From assembly GCA_018335275.1 (NCBI GenBank), contig JAGXKM010000009.1, forward strand, positions 1-45,560: a stretch of 45,560 nucleotides of DNA, in the 5' to 3' direction. This DNA is from Anaerolineales bacterium (GTDB lineage Bacteria; Chloroflexota; Anaerolineae; Anaerolineales; UBA11858). The translations under genes were made by a program, and so were the position numbers. Under the pieces are notes generated by a model, which had not been told where the DNA came from, searched no databases, and saw only the letters and a list, made by a program, of their open reading frames with translations. Position 1 is the first letter of the stretch; the number at the start of each line of letters is the position of its first letter. Positions 8,793 through 17,424 of the stretch are shown here, one piece after another.

Positions 8793-9995
8793 CTAGATGA
8801 GCCCAATCTGTTCTCCACCTTTTTTGAATGCCTGAATGGCTTCGTCCAGCTGTGCCTGTGTGTGTTCCGAACAAAGCTGCACCCTGATCCTTGCCATTCC
8901 CCGGGCGACCATGGGGTAAACGATAGGAAGCACATATAACCCTTCTTTCCAGACATAGTCTGCCAGCTTCTTTGCGGTTTTGCTCTCCCCGCACATGATG
9001 GGGACAATCGGGGTTTCGCTGTGTCCGGTATCAAACCCCAGGGATTTCATCTCCTGGAGGAAATACTCCCGGTTTTTCCAGACGCGCTCCACGCGTTCCG
9101 GCTCATTTTCCATGACCTCTATGGCAGCGATGGTAGCCGCGGCAACACTGGGCGGCAGGGCACCACTCAGCAGCCAAGTCCTGGCTTTGTTCATGGCAAA
9201 TTTGGTCAGTTCTTCACTCCCGCTCAGGTGTCCACCCACGATCCCAAAAGCCTTCGAAAAAGTCCCCATCTCCGCGTGAACCTGGTCCCGGGTCAAGTCA
9301 AAATGATTCACGATCCCCCTTCCTCCTTCACCAAGCACCCCTTCCCCGTGGGCATCATCCACGTAGACGCCCGCTCCATGCTCGGCGGCGATATCCGCAA
9401 TTTCGGGTAAAGGCGCTAAATCCCCATCCATACTGAAGACACCGTCTGTGACGATCCAGATATGCTGATAAGCGGGCTGGTGTGTTTCCGCCTCTTCCAT
9501 AAGGCGGGCAAGATCATCAACATCCTTATGCTTGTAGATAGCCTTGTCTGCTTTGGTCAACCGCATGCCATCGATAATCGAGCCATGATTCAACTCATCC
9601 GAAACATACAGGTCCCCTTCCCCCGCAAGTTGAGCGACCACCCCTTGATTGGTCATAAATCCCGTTTGAAAGGTAAGGGAAGAAGGGGCATCTTTAAATT
9701 CTGCTAATCTTCGATCCAGTTTTCGATGGAGGGATGTATCCCCGGCAATGGAACGGTCACTCCCCGCGCCCGCCCCGTACTTCTCGGTTGCCCTTACCAT
9801 AGCCTCCACGACATTGGGATGGGTGGACAAATTGAGGTAATTATTCGAACACAGGACAATGACCTCACGACCATCCACTTTGGAAACCGGTTTACTCGCA
9901 CCCTGAAGCTCTCTGGGCTCCCAGGTCAAACCTTCCTCAGCCAAACGCTGATACTCCTCCCCTAAATAGCGAATGGGGTCGCGTTTTGTATTCAT
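8793..9995 (-). CDS. kbl: Glycine C-acetyltransferase / 2-amino-3-ketobutyrate CoA ligase family (alpha-oxoamine synthase)
   Basis: 400 aa; LCSNNYLNLSTHP, GSDRSIAGDTSLHRKLD, VDDAHGEGVLG, GTFSKAFGIVGG (PLP lysine). AAGGAGG SD. Confidence 0.87.
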   Translation of the reverse strand: MNTKRDPIRYLGEEYQRLAEEGLTWEPRELQGASKPVSKVDGREVIVLCSNNYLNLSTHPNVVEAMVRATEKYGAGAGSDRSIAGDTSLHRKLDRRLAEFKDAPSSLTFQTGFMTNQGVVAQLAGEGDLYVSDELNHGSIIDGMRLTKADKAIYKHKDVDDLARLMEEAETHQPAYQHIWIVTDGVFSMDGDLAPLPEIADIAAEHGAGVYVDDAHGEGVLGEGGRGIVNHFDLTRDQVHAEMGTFSKAFGIVGGHLSGSEELTKFAMNKARTWLLSGALPPSVAAATIAAIEVMENEPERVERVWKNREYFLQEMKSLGFDTGHSETPIVPIMCGESKTAKKLADYVWKEGLYVLPIVYPMVARGMARIRVQLCSEHTQAQLDEAIQAFKKGGEQIGLI

Positions 9996-10054
9996 CAGTC
10001 CATCCTCCTTGAATCAGATCCTACCTTGAGTTTATTTTTTTTGTAAATCAGACC

Positions 10055-10090
10055 TAGAAAATCCTCCATAATACAACGATGGATTTTCTA
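10055..10090. repeat. Inverted repeat between GIY-YIG gene and kbl
   Basis: TAGAAAATCC (10055-10064) and GGATTTTCTA (10081-10090), perfect 10-bp arms. No U-run directly after it. Confidence 0.5.
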
Positions 10091-10124
10091 TTTCAGGTCA
10101 CTGCCTTTTTCCAAGCGGTGAAGA

Positions 10125-10427
10125 TCACCCCTCACATGGAATTTCATCACTTTCCATCTCGATTTCACACTTTTGGGACAGTGTTTTCTTTTGCTCATGG
10201 GAAAGCTGTTTAATTTCATACTCCCTGCTCATGGCTGCAGACCGGTCGGGATGCTCTTCGACATAGATTAATTCCACGGGCCTTCGCCACTTCGTATAAA
10301 AAGCCCCTCTCCCTGCGTTATGCTCCCCCACCCTGCGTTGGACGTCCGTCGTCCACCCTGTATAAAATGTCTCGTCCGCGCATTTCACAATATAACAATA
10401 ACAGCGAGCGTTGTTTTCTTCACTCAC
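10125..10427 (-). CDS. GIY-YIG nuclease family protein
   Basis: ARCYCYIVKCADETFYTGWTTDVQRRVGEHNAGRGAFYTKWRRPVELIYVE. Confidence 0.9.
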   Translation of the reverse strand: MSEENNARCYCYIVKCADETFYTGWTTDVQRRVGEHNAGRGAFYTKWRRPVELIYVEEHPDRSAAMSREYEIKQLSHEQKKTLSQKCEIEMESDEIPCEG

Positions 10428-10525
10428 AGCTCATCTCCCGAGAGATAATCCAGGCAGCAGGTCCCTGAAAACAGCTCCTTTCCCTTACCTGCCTCGATTG
10501 GTCAGTTCAGGCCTGAAATAATTAA

Positions 10526-11056
10526 TCAGCACATATCATCGGCTTTTATCAAAGCCTTTAACATCCGCAGGCGAGAAGTGTCCTCGATCCCTTCAAAATC
10601 CTGCCTTTCATGGTTTCGGATCAGCCATGCAGTGGTGGAGGATGCTCCCCGCTGCAGGGCCATCTCCGCTCCCCACGCAGGATGGTGCTTTGCGACACTC
10701 ATTGGATGTCTGTCTTCTCCCATGACAGGAGAAGTGTCCGGCTTTGTATCTTGGTGAAAAATTGAGGACGCAATCACGATCCACGCCCGTCCCCAAACCG
10801 TCAATGGGGAGCGGTTTTTGCCCACATCATGAAGTAAGGCAGCAGCAAGCAAGTCCGGATCCTGATACCCCTTAGCTTTCAACCTGCGGTAGACTCGAAA
10901 GCCGTGTGTTTGCTCGGGATCAGACATCTCCGTAAATAATGTTAACGGGTCCGGAGCCAGGGCTGAACGCACCTCTTCCCAATGCCGGCGGGAAAGCTTG
11001 CCGGTAAGCGTGTGCCAGAATTGGCGGGCCCGGTAAAAAATTCTTTCCACACTCAT
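10526..11056 (-). CDS. HD-domain protein
   Basis: AAALLHDVGKNRS motif. ATG at 11056 overlaps the upstream stop (ATGA), suggesting translational coupling. Confidence 0.75.
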   Translation of the reverse strand: MSVERIFYRARQFWHTLTGKLSRRHWEEVRSALAPDPLTLFTEMSDPEQTHGFRVYRRLKAKGYQDPDLLAAALLHDVGKNRSPLTVWGRAWIVIASSIFHQDTKPDTSPVMGEDRHPMSVAKHHPAWGAEMALQRGASSTTAWLIRNHERQDFEGIEDTSRLRMLKALIKADDMC

Positions 11057-11712
11057 CCAATCAACAACCTCACCAAAAAGCGCAGCGGCGGCCCCAGGAT
11101 CCATCCCAGGATATCCAAACCAAGATAAGGACCAATGATGAAAAGGGCCAGCAAGATCATAGGCCCGTAAGGTCGAATTTCTTCAAGGGTTTGTTTCCAA
11201 GAAGGAGGGACGAAATACATAGCCACCTTTTCTCCATCCAAAGGCGCTAAGGGAATCAAGTTGAAGAGCATCAAGACTAAATTAATGGAAATGAACTCCC
11301 ACAAAAAACCGGGCAGGGTGGGAAAAATTCGCGATCCATTATAGGAAGCTGAAATCGCCGCATTCAGGGAAACCAATCCTACGCGGAAAGGCACAGCTGC
11401 CAGAACCGCCATCAGGAAATTCGATAGAGGGCCCGCCAAGGAAACCCACATCGGTCCTGCAGGGGAGCTTCGCTTTAACGCGTAAGGGTTGACTGGGACA
11501 GGTTTCGCCCAGCCAAATCCAGCCACGATCAACATTAATGAACCCATAGGGTCCAGATGAGCGGCGGGATTTAATGTCAGCCTGCCGTTCATTCGCGGCG
11601 TTTGGTCCCCGAACTGATCAGCAGTCCAGGCATGGGCAAACTCATGCACTGAAAAAGCTGTAATCAAGATGATGATTCGCGAGATTAACGTTGCTGGATC
11701 AAGATTTAACAT
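11053..11712 (-). CDS. Site-2 protease family (M50) metalloprotease
   Basis: 219 aa; SVHEFAHAWTADQFGD (HExxH), NPAAHLDPMGSL, NLIPLAPLDGEK. Confidence 0.9.
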   Translation of the reverse strand: MLNLDPATLISRIIILITAFSVHEFAHAWTADQFGDQTPRMNGRLTLNPAAHLDPMGSLMLIVAGFGWAKPVPVNPYALKRSSPAGPMWVSLAGPLSNFLMAVLAAVPFRVGLVSLNAAISASYNGSRIFPTLPGFLWEFISINLVLMLFNLIPLAPLDGEKVAMYFVPPSWKQTLEEIRPYGPMILLALFIIGPYLGLDILGWILGPPLRFLVRLLIG

Positions 11713-11809
11713 ACCATTTCTCCTGTTGGAGCATTATACCACCCGCCTTCCGGGCTGATGGATGCGGGATCCGCCGGTCTCAAAGGTGGAAAAAGGTGCC
11801 GGAAAGGAA

Positions 11810-11818
11810 TGTTATAAT
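11810..11818 (+). promoter_or_regulatory. Extended -10 promoter directly upstream of DUF951-rsmI
   Basis: TGTTATAAT (TGn + TATAAT); the hexamer ends 6 nt before the ATG at 11825. No good -35. Confidence 0.55.
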
Positions 11819-11824
11819 GCCAGC

Positions 11825-12016
11825 ATGTTACCCAATCTTGAACTGAATGACATCCTCAAACTCCGAAAACCTCATGCCTGCGGCGAAAATAAATGGAAAG
11901 TGGTTCGCCTGGGAGGGGATATTAAGATTGAATGCCTGGGCTGCGGGCGGCGCGTGATGCTCCCACGCCGTAAATTAGCCCGCAGCATAAAAGAAATCCT
12001 GTCTGAAGAAAATTAA
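11825..12016 (+). CDS. DUF951-family small protein
   Basis: MLPNLELNDILKLRKPHACGENKWKVVRLGGDIKIECLGCGRRVMLPRRKLARSIKEILSEEN. Confidence 0.87.
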   Translation: MLPNLELNDILKLRKPHACGENKWKVVRLGGDIKIECLGCGRRVMLPRRKLARSIKEILSEEN

Positions 12017-12017
12017 A

Positions 12018-12842
12018 ATGGGCACATTATTTATCGTAGCTACCCCCATCGGAAATTTGGAAGATATCACGTATCGAGCTGTGCGCATCTTAGACGAAGT
12101 TTCTCTGATCGCAGCTGAAGATACCCGGACCACAGGCAAATTGCTCGATCATTACCAAATTTCCACCCGCCTCACCAGCTATCACGAGCATAACAAAGAA
12201 GAAAAAATTGCAGCCCTGATCGAACATTTACGAGAGGGAAACCTTGCCCTGGTTTCCGATGCCGGCACACCAGGGATCAATGACCCAGGTTATAACCTAA
12301 TCCGGGCCGCCCTAGAAGTGGATCATGCTGTTGTACCCATTCCCGGGCCCAGTTCTTTGATCGCTGCACTCTCCGCCTCCGGTCTGCCGACCGACTCCTT
12401 CCACTTCCTGGGTTACATCCCCCGCAAATCAAGCCACCGGAAAAAAGTCTTCCAGAAGGTAAAAGATGAGCCTTATACACTCATCTTTCTGGAATCGCCG
12501 CACCGTATCCTGGATTCCCTCCCGGAGATGGAAGTAGTTTTTGGAGATAGGGACATCGCCGTGGCCAGGGAACTCACTAAGCTTCATGAAGAAATCTTCA
12601 GAGGCAGGTTAACGGAAGCAGTGGAACATTTTCGGGAACAGGAACCCCGGGGAGAATTCACATTAGTCGTCAAGGGAGCATCTCCATTAGACCAGAAGTG
12701 GTCCAGGGAAAAGCTGCTTGATGAATTACAAAAACTGCACAGGGAGGACAGACTGCCCCCCTCCAAAATAGCCAAAGACGTAGCGGAACGGTCAAAATGG
12801 GCCAGAAGAAAGGTATACAAACTGCTGCAGGACCTTGCCTAG
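12018..12842 (+). CDS. rsmI: 16S rRNA (cytidine(1402)-2'-O)-methyltransferase
   Basis: MGTLFIVATPIGNLEDITYRAVRILDEVSLIAAEDTRTTGKLLDHY; SDAGTPGINDPGY. Confidence 0.95.
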   Translation: MGTLFIVATPIGNLEDITYRAVRILDEVSLIAAEDTRTTGKLLDHYQISTRLTSYHEHNKEEKIAALIEHLREGNLALVSDAGTPGINDPGYNLIRAALEVDHAVVPIPGPSSLIAALSASGLPTDSFHFLGYIPRKSSHRKKVFQKVKDEPYTLIFLESPHRILDSLPEMEVVFGDRDIAVARELTKLHEEIFRGRLTEAVEHFREQEPRGEFTLVVKGASPLDQKWSREKLLDELQKLHREDRLPPSKIAKDVAERSKWARRKVYKLLQDLA

Positions 12843-12853
12843 AGGAGAAAAAA

Positions 12854-13924
12854 ATGCACCTTAATGATCACGAAGCGTTTCAATCCCTGGACACCCAAAA
12901 TATGCTCGCCGAGATCAATGGACTCCCTGAACAAGTGGCAGAAGCCTGGGAGATCGGGCTGGATTTCCCGCTCCCGGAATGGACAGGCATCACCCGGGTG
13001 GTGGTCGCCGGTATGGGTGGATCCGCCATCGGGGGCTCATTGATCAAAGCCTACGCCGCTCCCGTGGGTGAAGCACCGATATATGTTCACCGGAATTATG
13101 ATCTCCCAGCCTGGGTGAGGGGGAAGGAAACGCTTTTGATCGCTTCCTCCCATTCCGGAAATACAGAGGAAACCCTTTCCGCGTTCGAAACAGCTGTAGA
13201 ACGAGGCTGCCGGGTCATAGGCATCACGACCGGCGGTAGGTTGGCTCACAGGGTGAAGGAAGAAAACTCAATCCTGTGGCAGTTTTCACACCAGGGGCAG
13301 CCCCGGGCTGCAGTAGGATACTCCTTCACTCTGCTCTTAGCTGCTCTTTTCAGGTCAGGAATCATCCCCGATCCGACCCCTGAGGTGGAGGAGGCAGTAT
13401 CCGTCCTCAGGAAGCAGCAGAAGCAATTATTCTCAGATCAGCCCATCCCCAAAAACCCGGCCAAACGGCTTGCCGGTCAGCTTATCGAACGTTGGGTTTG
13501 CATCATAGGCGCGGAACACCTCGCCCCTGTGGCACGGCGCTGGAAAACGCAGGTGAACGAACTCTCCAAAGCCTGGGGACAATGGGAAGCCCTTCCAGAA
13601 GCGGATCACAACACCCTGGCGGGTATCCTGAACCCCGAAGAAGCGCTTTTCAAAACCATGGCGCTCTTTCTGCGCGCTGATGCCGCTCATACCCGCAACC
13701 AGGCTCGCGTGAACCTGACAAAAAAACAATTTATGTTGGAAGGTCTTAACACAGATTTCATAGATGCCAGAGGGAAATCCCGTTTGGCCCAGCAGTGGTC
13801 CACGCTTCACCTGGGAGATTATGTCGCATATTATCTGGCCATGTTGTACGATGTCGATCCCACGCCTGTGGCGGCGATTGAGAACTTAAAAAAAGAACTC
13901 AAAAGCGAGGGGTCGGTCAGGTAA
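12854..13924 (+). CDS. Bifunctional phosphoglucose/phosphomannose isomerase-like SIS protein
   Basis: VVVAGMGGSAIGGSLIKAYA, LIASSHSGNTEETLSAFE, GYSFTLLLAALFR; start at internal ATG 12854. Confidence 0.85.
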   Translation: MHLNDHEAFQSLDTQNMLAEINGLPEQVAEAWEIGLDFPLPEWTGITRVVVAGMGGSAIGGSLIKAYAAPVGEAPIYVHRNYDLPAWVRGKETLLIASSHSGNTEETLSAFETAVERGCRVIGITTGGRLAHRVKEENSILWQFSHQGQPRAAVGYSFTLLLAALFRSGIIPDPTPEVEEAVSVLRKQQKQLFSDQPIPKNPAKRLAGQLIERWVCIIGAEHLAPVARRWKTQVNELSKAWGQWEALPEADHNTLAGILNPEEALFKTMALFLRADAAHTRNQARVNLTKKQFMLEGLNTDFIDARGKSRLAQQWSTLHLGDYVAYYLAMLYDVDPTPVAAIENLKKELKSEGSVR

Positions 13925-13933
13925 CTCCACACG

Positions 13934-14075
13934 CTGTCCTTTCCACCTTGGAAAGAACGGTATCTGGTCCCAGAATAGAAACCCATAAGACATCGTGGTG
14001 ATTCGGGATGCGAACAGGCATCCACAAACCCCCCGTTATGAGAGTCGCTATTTCGACACTAAGGCTGTACAAGGA
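13934..14075. other. Structured intergenic segment between pgi/pmi and polX
   Basis: Hairpins CTTTCCA-cct-TGGAAAG, TCTGG-tc-CCAGA, GGATGC-gaacag-GCATCC, GTCG-ctattt-CGAC, with possible closing pair TGTCCTT/AAGGACA. Confidence 0.3.
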
Positions 14076-14089
14076 CAAAAATAAAACGT

Positions 14090-15814
14090 ATGGACAACGT
14101 GCAGATCGCAGAGAAACTCGATTTGATCGCTGACCTTTTAGAGATCCGCGGAGATGTGATCTACAAGATTCTTGCCTATCGTAAAGCCGCTGAGAGCTTG
14201 CGTGAATTAGGACGAGATGTCTCTCAAATTCACGAAAGCAGTGCCCTCCAGGAGATCCCAGGCGTGGGGAAAGCGATCAGCGAGAAGATTCAAGAATTCT
14301 TAGAAACCGGTTCACTTAGCTTTCTTGAAGAGCTTAAAACGGAAGTGCCGCCGTCGCTTGTCAAATGGCTAGATGTCCCGGGGTTGGGGCCCAAACGGGT
14401 AGGCCAGATCTGGCAGGCGTTGGAGATCACCACCCTGGATGAGCTGCAGGCAGCTGCAGAAGACCAGAAGTTAAGGGCATTAGACGGCCTGGGACCAAAA
14501 ACCGAAGAAAACATCATCTCGGGGGTGGAATCCCTGAAAAAACGCTCTGGTCGAACACGGCTGGGCGATGCTTTACCTTTTGCAGAAGAAATACTCCAAG
14601 CATTGCGGGAGTTACCCCAGGTAACCCAGGCACAGGCAGGAGGAAGTTTACGCCGTAGGCAGGAGACAGTGGGAGATTTGGACCTCTTAGCAGCATCCAG
14701 GGACCCCAAAACGGTCATGGAAACCTTTTTGAATCATCCACGGGTAGCAGAGATCGTCAGTTCTGGAGATGTTAAATCCAGCGTGAGCTTCAAAGGGGGC
14801 ATGCGAGCTCAATTGTGGGTTCATCCCCCAGAAAGATTCGGGACCGCCCTGCAATTTGCAACCGGGGCAAAAGATCACAATCTGCGTTTGCGCGAACTCG
14901 CGTTAGATCAGGGGTATTCCCTTTCAGAACGCGCATTGCTCCAGATCGAGGATGAAAACGAACTGCTTTTTGAGGATGAAAGGGACCTTTACAAAATCCT
15001 GGGATTGGCCTGGATCCCTCCCGAACTTCGCGAAGATCGGGGTGAAATACAAGCGGCCAAAGAAGGCACACTGCCGGCGCTGATTGAACGAGGAGATGTC
15101 ATCTCTGAACTTCACAGCCATTCCAAGTGGAGCGATGGGAAGTACTCTATAATGGAAATGGCACTGGGAGCCATCCAGAGGGGATATGAAATACTGGCGG
15201 TCACAGACCACTCCCAAAGCCTGGGCATCGCAGGGGGATTAACAGAAGATGACTTAAAAGCCCAGAAAGAAGAATTCCAGCGAGTGCAGGAAGAGTTAGG
15301 CGATCAGATCACCTTACTCCAGGGAGTTGAAATGGAAATCTTGGCTGATGGAAAGTTGGATTTTCCCGATCGGCTCCTCGCTGAGTTAGATATCGTCATC
15401 GCTTCCCTCCATACCAGCATGCGTCAGTCCCGGGAGAAAGCTACAGCCCGGATTTTGCGCGCCATTCAGAACCCATATGTAGATATCATTGGGCATCCCA
15501 CCAACAGGTTAATTGGTAAACGAGAACCCGCTGACCTGGATATGGACAGCATCTTTGAAGCGGCTGCAGAGCAGGGAACGGCATTAGAGGTCAACGCCAA
15601 CCCCATGCGCCTTGACCTTTCGGACATATACATCCGCCGGGCGGTTCAAGATGGGATCCCTATCAGCATTAACACAGATGCGCACGCGCCCGATGAGTTT
15701 GATTACCTCCCATATGGCCTGGCCACAGCACGTCGGGGTTGGGCGAGCGCGGAAAATGTGATTAACACCTGGTCGAAAAAAAGACTCTTAGATTGGTTGA
15801 GCAGAAACCAGTAA
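14090..15814 (+). CDS. polX: DNA polymerase/3'-5' exonuclease PolX (family X polymerase + PHP domain)
   Basis: 574 aa; N-terminal HhH (IPGVGKAISEKIQEFLETG), GSLRRRQETVGDLDLL, C-terminal PHP (ELHSHSKWSDGKYSIMEMA, TDHSQSLGIAGG). Confidence 0.93.
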   Translation: MDNVQIAEKLDLIADLLEIRGDVIYKILAYRKAAESLRELGRDVSQIHESSALQEIPGVGKAISEKIQEFLETGSLSFLEELKTEVPPSLVKWLDVPGLGPKRVGQIWQALEITTLDELQAAAEDQKLRALDGLGPKTEENIISGVESLKKRSGRTRLGDALPFAEEILQALRELPQVTQAQAGGSLRRRQETVGDLDLLAASRDPKTVMETFLNHPRVAEIVSSGDVKSSVSFKGGMRAQLWVHPPERFGTALQFATGAKDHNLRLRELALDQGYSLSERALLQIEDENELLFEDERDLYKILGLAWIPPELREDRGEIQAAKEGTLPALIERGDVISELHSHSKWSDGKYSIMEMALGAIQRGYEILAVTDHSQSLGIAGGLTEDDLKAQKEEFQRVQEELGDQITLLQGVEMEILADGKLDFPDRLLAELDIVIASLHTSMRQSREKATARILRAIQNPYVDIIGHPTNRLIGKREPADLDMDSIFEAAAEQGTALEVNANPMRLDLSDIYIRRAVQDGIPISINTDAHAPDEFDYLPYGLATARRGWASAENVINTWSKKRLLDWLSRNQ

Positions 15815-15845
15815 AAAATCCGCAATGAGTGGGGCTCGAGTTCAT

Positions 15846-16670
15846 TTACCCTTCCACTAATTCCCCATTCACCCAGGCCAATCTTGTAACCTGACTTTCA
15901 AGCCTCAGAAGCTGAATGAGTCTTCTTGAGAATTCCGCAGGGTCTCCCGTAGTCATAAACTGGATCTGACCCCTTCCACCTGCTTTAGCTCGCAAATCAT
16001 GTCGATCCAACAACCTTCCCACCTGCCGGGCCACTGCCGGTGCAGGATCAATGACTTCAATTTCCGCCCCAACGATTTCCTTGATGAGGGGAATCACAAA
16101 AGGATAATGTGTACATCCCATGACCACTTTATCCACCCCCTTTTCCAGCATAGGTATAAGAGCTCTTTCCAAAATTTCTTTCGTCTCCGCATCCGCAACA
16201 CGTCCCATCTCAATCTGATGCACCAAACCGGGACACGTATGCTGGAGGACTGTGACCCCTTGAGCGAAGCGTTCCACGGTGGAATTGTACAGCTCCCCTT
16301 GAAAGGTAGCTGGCGTGGCTAAGACCCCCACGACCCCACTGCTGGTCTCCTCCGCAGCTGGTTTCACAGCAGGTTCCATGCCCACAAACGGCAGCCCTGG
16401 ATAGGATGCACGCAGTTTTTTCAAGGAAGCAGCAGACGCAGTGTTGCAGGCAACGACGACCAATTTCACATCCCGGGAAACCAGGAAACGCACAATGCCC
16501 TGGGATAATCTTTCAACCTCTGTTTTGGGGCGGGGCCCATAAGGGACGTGGATCTGGTCGGCAATATAGATGAAATTCTCATCCGGAAGTTGATCCCGGA
16601 CAGCGCGCAAAACGGATAACCCACCCAGGCCGGAATCAAAGATTCCAATCGGCCGATTGTCAGGTGACAT
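15846..16670 (-). CDS. murI: Glutamate racemase
   Basis: PIGIFDSGLGGLSVLRAV, VVACNTASAASL, VVMGCTHYPF; SD GGGGAG. Confidence 0.95.
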   Translation of the reverse strand: MSPDNRPIGIFDSGLGGLSVLRAVRDQLPDENFIYIADQIHVPYGPRPKTEVERLSQGIVRFLVSRDVKLVVVACNTASAASLKKLRASYPGLPFVGMEPAVKPAAEETSSGVVGVLATPATFQGELYNSTVERFAQGVTVLQHTCPGLVHQIEMGRVADAETKEILERALIPMLEKGVDKVVMGCTHYPFVIPLIKEIVGAEIEVIDPAPAVARQVGRLLDRHDLRAKAGGRGQIQFMTTGDPAEFSRRLIQLLRLESQVTRLAWVNGELVEG

Positions 16671-16786
16671 AATTCTCCCCGAAACAATACATCACTAGTG
16701 ATAAGCCGCCGAGCTTATTATACCCCGCCGGGAGTATTACCTGAGCATTCACAAAAGCCGGGAAATATTTCACCTTAAATAATAAA

Positions 16787-16809
16787 AGCGCAGTGACTCT
16801 CACTGCGCT
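16787..16809 (-). terminator. Rho-independent terminator downstream of rplS
   Basis: AGCGCAGTGA-ctc-TCACTGCGCT, 10-bp stem; T-rich on the minus strand. Confidence 0.8.
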
Positions 16810-16829
16810 CTTGTGTGACGTTTGGAAGG

Positions 16830-17183
16830 TTATTCTGAAGTAAATTTTTGTTTCAAACGTGCCTTTTTCCCGCTGCGGGCCCGCAAGTAATACAATCTGG
16901 AACGACGAGAAAAGGAACTGCGGTGGACATCGACCCGATCGATCATGGGAGATCTGGTGGGAAAGGTCCTTTCCACACCGATACCATTGCTTGCGATGCG
17001 CCGAACCGTAAAGGTTTTGCTGTTCCCCGATCCGCGAACACGGATCACCGTGCCCTTGAATTCTTGTATCCGTAAATTATCCCCTTCTTTGATGCGCACA
17101 AAAACGCTGACATTGTCGCCAGAGTGCAGATCAGGGATGTTCGGGTTATCCTCTGCTTCAAAAGCTTTCAATAGATCATTCAT
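16830..17183 (-). CDS. rplS: 50S ribosomal protein L19
   Basis: IPDLHSGDNVSVFVRIKEGDNLRIQEFKGTVIRVRGSGNSKTFTVRRIASNGIGVERTFP. Confidence 0.97.
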   Translation of the reverse strand: MNDLLKAFEAEDNPNIPDLHSGDNVSVFVRIKEGDNLRIQEFKGTVIRVRGSGNSKTFTVRRIASNGIGVERTFPTRSPMIDRVDVHRSSFSRRSRLYYLRARSGKKARLKQKFTSE

Positions 17184-17424
17184 CTTTAATTACCTTTCAT
17201 GTTATTTAAATAATGCCAAAATTTCAACTACGTTTTCATCCAGTAATTACACGGCTGGTCATTATAACATGGCTGATGGATTTTGAGAAGTGAAACAGAA
17301 AAATCACATGCCTTGCTCTGGCCAGGGGCACGAAACGCATTCTTCTCCTTTAAAGCCCGGCGCGGGATGTTTATGCTTACATCCCCCACAGAAATACCAG
17401 CCCCGAGATATAAAACCAGTAAAG

